This document shows positions 57,201-64,000 of a stretch of 64,000 bases of DNA, piece by piece (positions within the stretch are counted from its first letter, which is position 1; each line of letters begins with the position of its first letter). The DNA comes from Massospora cicadina. Lineage: Eukaryota > Entomophthoromycota > Entomophthoromycetes > Entomophthorales > Entomophthoraceae. Under the pieces are notes generated by a model, which did not search any database, was not told where the DNA came from, and worked only from the letters and a program-made list of their open reading frames with translations. A program made the position numbers and the translations under genes. The stretch lies in the NCBI GenBank assembly GCA_022478985.1, contig JAKSZP010000142.1:111565-175564 (forward strand), given 5' to 3'.

Positions 57201-58358
57201 TTTCAGGCAAACAACATGCAAGAGTTAGACTGGCCTGCCAGACTAGGTACCAGAGCACCCAAATGGCAAACCAGAATGCCAGAGGCACTGCTTCTGGTAT
57301 GATGGATATGAAACTGGAAAGGAAATTCACCAATAGCTGTCAATGAGCCAGAATCTCATATAGGCACAAAATAAAGTACCAGATGAACATGGCCATTAAC
57401 TCTGAGGGGCATGAGAGTGTTGGCGGAAAAGGCGGTTTAACTCTCAGCATATAAAAACTAAATTTTGATGAAGGATTTTTAATGGAAAATTTAAGGAAGA
57501 AAATCAACCAACAATTTTCTCTGTGTAAGGTGACTGATTAAATTTTGGTCAATTGGAGAGGAAAAAAGCTGGGATTGGGTCCCTCAAATTTGACCTAACT
57601 GGCGAATTATTTGGGAATGGGGGCAGATAAGTTCGCTGGGAAATGACATCAAAGGATTTGGTGGTAGACCAAGTCGCTGTTAGTTCAACCTCAAATGCCC
57701 AAACTGAGACTCAACTGGATTTCTGGAAGTTGGCATGATGGCATCTAGCCTGACTAGCAACGAGTATCCCCCAAAGCCACCCCACGTAGGGGCGGGCCCA
57801 TTTGGTTGGGAACAAGTTTGGGATGCCCAACCCGCCCATGCCCGGTTGCTGGGCCATTCATTTGGTTAGAAATGTTGCATCAGTTGCAACATCCAATTGG
57901 CTGGGAGGGAGCTTCAAACTATCACTGATGGTGTTTGACGCTGCTACCTGCGCGTTGGGTATCATACCTGACAATTTTGGGAGGGGTTGATTTAAAATGA
58001 TTGAGGCATTGACTGAATCAAAATCATTGGTGATTCTGGCTGATGAGCCAATCTTCATTCCTTTTCAACTATGTGGGTCCTAATCATCGGGCTCATTTCC
58101 ACTTGTTTTGGACTGATTGACTTCATTTGGGCAATTTTGGTGCAAGTTTCCCTGATCAGATGTACAAGTTTGGGAGAGGAGAACGTGGGCACCAGGGGAG
58201 GAACATGAAGAGGGAGGGCTGTTACCCAGCATTCATATACCACATGGGCGAGATCGCCCTGGGTGACGAGAGGTACTGCCACCCTCTTTGGAGCCTTTTT
58301 GTTTGGAAACAGGAAGAGGGCCTGGTCGACGCACAGGGGCCATTCCCCTGGATTTAAA
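57201..58358 (-). repeat. 5' LTR of A2
   Basis: 1158 bases, pairs with 52280-53434. TATA-like AATTTAATC on the minus strand at about 57543-57535, followed by AATTGTTGGTTGATT (57516-57502), the predicted self-primer. D-arm-like motif at 58229-58256. Confidence 0.9.
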
Positions 58359-58363
58359 ATCAT

Positions 58364-58824
58364 AGGTTATCCGCCATAATTGGCTTTAGAGCATTTTATA
58401 GTTTACCACAATGCAATATGAGTTGACACTAAGCGATTTTAATTCAGCTAAAATATTAAAAATTCCGCCAAAACTCCAATGAAGAATGAGTATGATGGAA
58501 GTTGGAGAAGGCGAGTAGCTGCAAAGAAAGGGGCAGAGAGTGGCCCAAAAGATAGGCATAAGATGAAAAATGAAAGTAGAAGAGGGGGTTGTTAGTTGGT
58601 AGTTAAAGAGCGATAATGTAGACTAAAGATATTGGAGTATTAGATGGTAGAAGGATTATGCCAAGTAATAAAGATTTTGTTCCTGGAGCTCTTGATCTAC
58701 TTCTATTAAGTTTATAAGTGAAACTTGAGAGATGGCGATCATCATATTGCTCTCCAGTTGTATCAGTGGGTGTTAACTCCTGTACAACCTTTGGCAGCTA
58801 ATATCTGTTATGTCAGATTCTAAA
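58364..58824 (+). repeat. 3' LTR of B2, right part
   Basis: Continues the B2 LTR exactly after the ATCAT duplication (AGGTTATCCGCC; the 5' LTR has TTGTTATCTGCC) to TTCTAAA. Contains TTGTATCAGTGGGTGTTAAC at 58758-58777. Confidence 0.85.
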
Positions 58825-59899
58825 TAGTACAGATAGTATCTCAGGGCTTTTGTCAACGTCTGAGGGCTAGTTTGTATGTTTATACTTGGGCAACTTAAAC
58901 AAACCCAAATTACCTACTTAAACGACATACTCTTTATTATATCACAAAATTAACTGATAACCATTTGTGAAAGACATTTTTAAATTCAAAGTTCCTAGGA
59001 TTTTTAAGCATAGTTACATAGTTAGGCTAAAATGTAGGAATTAAAGAATCAACCTCAAGAACTTGCACCATAATGTCAATTTGCCTATTAGATGAGATGC
59101 TTGTGAATGTACCAGGACGATAAATAAACCCACTATAATGACACTTTACAGTGGCGCTGAGTCAAGGGGATAGATAAAAAAGTATAGTATTCAATTTCCA
59201 CAGCCTATGGGCCAGAAGATTTTCATTTGAAATTAGTGATTGAGATTTAGCGCAGCTAGGTTGAGAATTAATAGTAGTTTATGTTAGCCTTAATTATGTG
59301 GTTTTATAAAACTTTATATAACATTTTTAGTTGGCAATGCGACCTTACAAGTCAGTCATAAGTTAGTTTGACAAATTGATGTTGGGATAATGGACAAATT
59401 GGTCAAAGCACAAACTAATTATTAGCTATATATAATCACAAGTGCAGATTTAAATTTGTTTATATGGTTGTTCAGACCAAACCTTAATATTTCCCATTAT
59501 TCAACCAAACTTCAGGGAACATAATTTAGTAGGGTACATTGGGTCACTGAGATGCAGTGGCTTTCAAGTCAGAGTGCTGCTAGATTTCTTCAGAAACTTG
59601 CATGCACCCGTTGAGGAGATAACCCTTAGTGGGATCTTTTAGAATGTAGGCATAAGTGGTCTTTTCAATGATTTCAAAGGACTCTTTCCATATATTCTTC
59701 AACTTTATATTCATTTCAAACCCATGACTTTCGTAGTATAAAACTAATTTTCCCACAGCGAAGATAGGTAAGGCCCATTAAATTCTATTATCATGCTTTT
59801 TGAGACTTCATTTTCTTAGCCAGTTCATTTAAGTAATCCTCACTTTGTAACCAATTAAAGTCCGCGTTAGTCTCTCCAAATACATTGTGGGCTCAAGTT
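58825..59899. other. no clear gene; perhaps the 3' part of element E
   Basis: By position this should hold the integrase C-terminus and 3' LTR of E (minus strand), but I could not identify either. Confidence 0.35.
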
Positions 59900-60420
59900 C
59901 TTACTATTAACTCATAAATAAAAAATGGAGAGCGTGGGTTCTTTTATACAAGAACTGGAATGACAATTACCATGTTGAAGAATGGAAGGTGATATCATAG
60001 GTGAACGTAGAAGAATGGAGAAACAGGTTCCTGATGGAGGTCTTGCTTAAAGTTAACTTCCTTAAGGTGCATAAAAGAGTGCTGTTTATCCATTGCATAG
60101 TGCAGTTGGTTTCTGGATAACAAAGGTAGACAAAACACCTCATACACTCATTAATTTATTAGGTTAAAGGATAATATGAAACGTGAATTTTGTACCATTA
60201 TCTGATAATTAAATTTATGGGCATCCATGCCAATATACTTTTTCTAATATGAACTTAAATGACATTGTTTTAACAATGTCCTTAATGGCTTTGTCCTTCA
60301 CCCACTTGGTGAGGTGATTAATATCCACAATTATCGTCTTGAATTTTACTTTTACTGTTGTACAGTGGACCTACAACTTCAATTGAGACAGTGTGCCATG
60401 AAAAATTAAGTTTGACTATC
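59900..60420 (-). pseudogene. element E integrase
   Basis: Minus frame KFKTIIVDINHLTKWVKDKA then IKDIVKTMSFKFILEKVYWH (about 60345-60225) is the D-[YH]-L-T-K-W block. LSDNGTKFT near 60200 has the second catalytic D. PETNCTMQWINSTLLCTLRK near 60125-60065 has Q for the catalytic E. HSSTW and FLYKRTHALHFL near 59980-59905 match the conserved H-S-S-T-G and L-x-Y-G-R-x-P. Closest to B-type integrases. Confidence 0.75.
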
Positions 60421-61560
60421 CTGACGTGCTTTTCAGTAGAGGGCTACACCCTAATATTATTTACAACAGTTGAAGGTTTTAATATATTAGACGCATTGAT
60501 TTTCAAAAATATTTTTGTTTCAGAAATTCAAGTGTCTTTTTCAATTATCATGCCTTGTCAACTTACGATCCTCATTGTCAAGTCCTTTTACATGGTGGAT
60601 TTGCAAATATTATTGTTGCTCATTAATATCTTATATCCTTTCCCATTTATAACAATAATATTCTTTCTCAGCTTTTTAAAGTGCATTGAACCTTTTCTGG
60701 GTTAATGCCAATTAATGGTATATCATCTTTTATTGAATAATTCATTGGCTTATACTATCTGCTAGTACCATGGTGGGCAGCCAAGATAAACTGTCGGGGT
60801 TTTAGGCTTTCACGCTGGGCTATTGCTGGATTTAAAATCATAGGCTTGTGGCTTTAAAGCCAATGGGCCAACCACCCTTCCATATCTTTTAGGTTTTTTA
60901 ACCAGTGAAGAGAAGCATGGTCAGTTGCTACTATGAAGTGCAACTCATTAACATAAATCTAGAATTCTTACATGTGTAAATTACAGCCAAACACGCCTTC
61001 TCAATTACTGGTAATTTTATTCATGCACATCCAAAGCTTTGCTACATAAACCATTGGGTTCTTGATTCCCTCATCGTTAATTTGAAATAACTACGCCCAT
61101 ATGGCAGTAAGAGACGCGTTCATTTCAAAAGAAACGTTTTCTAAAGGTTTAAGTACATCAATATTGTAGCTTTGGTCAGAAAAACTCTCAGTTTGTCAAA
61201 GCCAATAGATAATTCACTTTACATTAAAATTGTACTTTATTTTCTACCATTCAAAATAAAGATTCCCCAGTTTTACTATAATTCCAAACTAATTGGCAAT
61301 AGTAACTATTAGTATGATAGATACCTCATCTCTTGCTTTCTTGTTGACAACATCATTTTTCTTGATTGCTTCAATCTTTGAAAGCTGGGGCTGTAAGCCC
61401 TGCTTTTTGATGAAAAAATTCAAGTATTCTAGTTCTGCACAGAAGTGGTTGCACTTCACAGCTAGATGTCAAGTCTGCTCAAGAAAGTCAGTGGAAAACT
61501 TCTTTCAAATATTTCAAATGCTCATTAGACTTTCTGTAATAAAACTTTTTAATATTATCA
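60421..61560 (-). pseudogene. element E RNase H and zinc-finger region
   Basis: About 60960-60770 carries pieces equivalent to D-H-A-S-L-H-W-L-K-x-L-K, then G-W-L-A-H-W-like codons and P-D-S-L-S-W-L-P. The rest is too broken. Plus-strand open frames at 60358-60705 and 61293-61610 are treated as incidental. Confidence 0.5.
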
Positions 61561-61980
61561 AAATAAAAACCATGCAGAAGATTTGTACTCACTTAATGTT
61601 TAATCCATGACCCACTGGAAGGTCGTGGGGCATTGTATAGCCCTTGTGTCAGTTGAGTGGCTTGGTACAGTCCCTGAGTTATAACCATAGCACTCATCTT
61701 CTGTTTTGACTTTGGTAGCTCAATCTTCCAGTAGCCTAAAATAAGATCTACAGATAGCAATATTGAGCGCCTAAGCAATCTAGCACATTGTCAATAAGTG
61801 GAAAAAAGAAAGTTGTCATTTTTGTTTACAAGGTTAAGTCTCTTAAAGTCAATTACCATGTGATTGGACCCATCCTTCTTTTTAATCACTAACACAGGAA
61901 ATGCTAAGACCTATGGTTGGACTAAAATCCCTAGTTATACAAGCTGATAAATTTTCTTGTTAACAACTTCATCAGACACT
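61561..61980 (-). pseudogene. element E reverse transcriptase, N-terminal half
   Basis: KKDGSNHMVIDFKRLNLVNK then NDNF (about 61890-61815) is the start of RT. SILLSVDLILGYWKIELPKS (61766-61707) is the first catalytic-aspartate block. LTQGLYNAPRPSSG at 61650-61610 takes the place of [PQ]-x-G-L-x-N-A-P-x-x-F-Q. The polymerase box is not recognisable. Confidence 0.75.
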
Positions 61981-63000
61981 TATGTTTGCTTAATATTACA
62001 TAGGCAAATAGTGAATGATTCCCAATGATATCATGATGTAGCACATCTTGTGCACATCCTAAAATCAAAGTTGATCTTTGAGAATTATACTATATATTTA
62101 AAAAAAGCCAGTGCTTGGCCTTTTTGATCCTTGTTATAAACGTAAAAATGTTTACAAGAAATCAACAAACAAACTGATTTGCATCCAATGCTCATAAGTC
62201 TTAGTTTATCCAGATGAGAAATAACATGAAATTTTGCACTTAATTGACAGGTAAGATATGAAAAACGCAACAACTTATGTGTCGCTTAATATAAATTAAT
62301 TAAATACAAATTAGCTCATAATACTTGGGTTTTTCCCTGGTTGGGAAGATTAAACTCAAGTGCAGAAACTAATTCCAAGTTTGATTTGCAAGATGGTGTG
62401 AATATATTGCCAAATTAGACCTCAGGATTTTTTTCCTAATTTTGGTCCTCAACATAGTTTGGTGGCCTGTCAGTATAGTTAAATTCTGATTATAGCGGAG
62501 AGGAATGCCCTTTTAAAGTTAAAATCTAGTTGGACAAGCTTTTAGTGCATTTTTACATCTTTGATAACTCAAAGGCTCTATGCCATCCTTATAGGCTAAA
62601 TTAATAAATGACAGATTTTGGCCGTGGGGCCACTGTTCTTCCAAGAATAATAAAGTGGGAGGGTTTGTCCCAGTAAATAAATGTATAATACCAAATTCAG
62701 CACTAATACCATAAGTGCTCATAAAAAGGTTTCAATAAATTTGAATTATAATTAGAGAAGATGATGACCAGAGTTGATACCTCCAGTGATCTAAAACACA
62801 GCAGCAATTCACTGTAAGCTATTTCAGATTTAGTTAATGTGGGTCCCACAATTTTGTATTGTATATATTGATTAATATTGGGTGCAAGGCTGAGTCTTTT
62901 CACTAAAAACAATATTGATTGGTGCCCCATAATCCATGATAGCTCTTACCTCAAGCTTATTTTACTATAACATTAATGAAGGTACACTCAAGATAATAAG
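61981..63000 (-). pseudogene. element E protease and linker
   Basis: AIMDYGAPINIVFS puts DYG at the protease active site (DYGA at 62923-62934), matching the B family motif. Between protease and RT lie open pieces at 62722-62519 and 62273-62085. The latter occupies the dUTPase position and includes HLDKLRLMSIGCKSVC, a weak match to the I-P-x-G-x-x-x-x-V-G-x-x-F strand. Confidence 0.5.
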
Positions 63001-64000
63001 CGTCACCTCTTTAATTAATTTAACGTCTAAAGTATCAGATTACTCTATATAAAATTGAAAGTATTTGCATAACAGAGGGCTTGTTTCTTTCATTGTCATA
63101 TTAGATTTGCCCAAATGGACCTCATCCAACTTGAGCATCTCCAGAGGTGATTATAAAGCTCTATGGTTCCAATTTTTGGACACAAGCTTTTTTAAACCTT
63201 ACTTGATATAATAAAATTGCTTTTCTAGCAGTAATGGAGTAATTTCACCTAACACTTCCTTAGTAAGTACTGAGGGGGAAACCAACGGTGTAATGCCCTA
63301 GTTCTTTTTAAATCCATTTGTACTTGAAATAAAAGTAAATGGTATTTTTTGGGATTATAATATAGCTGATGGAAGTAGAATAATCCATTTCTATTCCACA
63401 ATGTCTTTTCTGAGTCATAGTCATTATTATGGTATATCACACAAATGGTGGGTAAAGATACAAAAGCATGGCAGTTAATTGTATAATGCCCTTACAAATT
63501 TCATTCTTGGCAAGTAACTTGTCTCTGATTCAATTTATTGGAGCGCGGCCAGTAAGGCCAGCTTGAATCCTGTTTTTGGGAGGCTTAGTTCATATTTTGC
63601 AAGGCTCTTGTTGAGTGGGGTTGGGCGCCTCAAAAGTTATGGTGCTCTGGAAAAGATAGCTACCCATTTAGTAATGTTATGTTCCTTGTTGAGCACAGGC
63701 AAAAATACTTAATACAGCTCCTTATATGCCTCACAGGCATGTTGTAGAAAATTTGGGCTTCAAAGTTATTTAACACCTTTGCTCCATATAAATTTAAGCC
63801 AGATGGAAAAAGCCTTTATCAAAAGCCAAGTTAGACTCATACTACTAATAGAAAAAATTCAGATACATTGTTTTCCATGTTGTCATCAGTTCTGCTCCGC
63901 AAAGCTCCTGTTTAATTAGTTTTTGACATTGCAGTAAGTCAGTCTAAATTCACTTAGTTTTGGCATTACCAGCTCCTGGATTTCAAAGTCCAGGGAAATT
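63001..64000. other. no clear gene; probably decayed gag of E
   Basis: Several minus frames of 60-70 codons without capsid or zinc-knuckle motifs. The window ends inside it. Confidence 0.35.

Larger units (their letters stand above)
52275..58363 (-). mobile_element. chromovirus A2 (Ty3/gypsy, minus strand) inside the B2 3' LTR
   Basis: Element 52280-58358, flanked by identical ATCAT at 52275-52279 and 58359-58363. LTRs of 1155 and 1158 bases. Pol is homologous to A1 throughout. The interior is 3766 bases against 4473 in A1. The shortfall is mostly in the gag position: the protease active site lies only about 0.38 kb from the LTR. Confidence 0.95.
44076..58824 (+). mobile_element. LTR retrotransposon B2 (Ty3/gypsy with dUTPase-like domain), with A2 nested in its 3' LTR
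   Basis: 5' LTR 44076-44587. 3' LTR is split into 52225-52279 and 58364-58824 by A2. When the two parts are joined in order they align with the 5' LTR over its length. Interior order: gag with degenerate zinc knuckle, protease, dUTPase-like (itself split by about 1 kb), RT, RNase H, integrase, then an antisense open region absent from B1. No convincing target duplication of B2 itself was found. Confidence 0.85.

Noticed and set aside
60358..60705. 115-codon hydrophobic plus-strand frame
   Set aside because: It overlaps the decayed minus-strand pol of E, whose integrase motifs lie beside it. Judged a shadow in AT-rich sequence.
1..64000. CRISPR arrays, bacterial operons, rRNA genes
   Set aside because: No regularly spaced repeats with spacers, no ribosome-binding-site-led gene clusters and no rRNA-like stretches were seen.

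Overview
The window is a graveyard of nested LTR retrotransposons in AT-rich eukaryotic DNA. I see no intact gene, rRNA or functional tRNA, and no credible host gene. The longest open frames are remnants of Ty3/gypsy polyproteins, all with stops, frameshifts or lost catalytic residues. The pol proteins are of fungal/Tf1-Sushi type (chromovirus RT, chromodomain-ended integrase, apparent self-priming). A second lineage carries a dUTPase-like domain, a combination I associate with fungal Metaviridae. A TE-rich filamentous fungus is my best guess, at moderate to low confidence.

Layout. 1-5 kb: decayed flank with an LTR end, a gag-like scrap and a tRNA-like T-arm. 5.0-13.3 kb: chromovirus G (+) whose integrase gene is split by element B1 (5828-12681, +), a gypsy element with gag, PR, dUTPase-like, RT, RNase H and integrase remnants and 0.63-kb LTRs. 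13.3-21.9 kb: mostly unreadable AT-rich DNA with a Gag-like remnant and an internally repetitive LTR-like block. 21.96-25.81 kb: element F, a pair of 0.9-kb direct repeats around 2 kb with no recognisable protein. 28.04-43.77 kb: chromovirus C (-), 1.33-kb LTRs and a perfect 5-bp target duplication. C is interrupted by an unresolved 2-kb block and by chromovirus A1 (31753-39085, +, 1430-bp LTRs). 44.08-58.82 kb: element B2 (+, same family as B1), whose 3' LTR is split by chromovirus A2 (52280-58358, -) with a perfect ATCAT duplication. B2 also has an antisense open region between pol and its 3' LTR. 59.9-63.0 kb: a further gypsy pol remnant, E (-).

The chromoviruses A and C share several features. 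LTRs begin TGTAAG and end TGACA or similar. A stretch just downstream of the LTR TATA box is complementary to the sequence abutting the LTR, as in Tf1-type self-priming, with compensating changes between copies. A tRNA D-arm-like motif lies near the LTR start. A conserved hydrophobic reading frame at the LTR 3' end runs toward or through the primer site. A separate signal is a set of 22-33 bp inserts ending in an A-run and flanked by 10-14 bp duplications, which look like extremely truncated non-LTR retroposon tails.

All alignments were made by eye. Domain edges are approximate; LTR and duplication coordinates are base-exact where stated.
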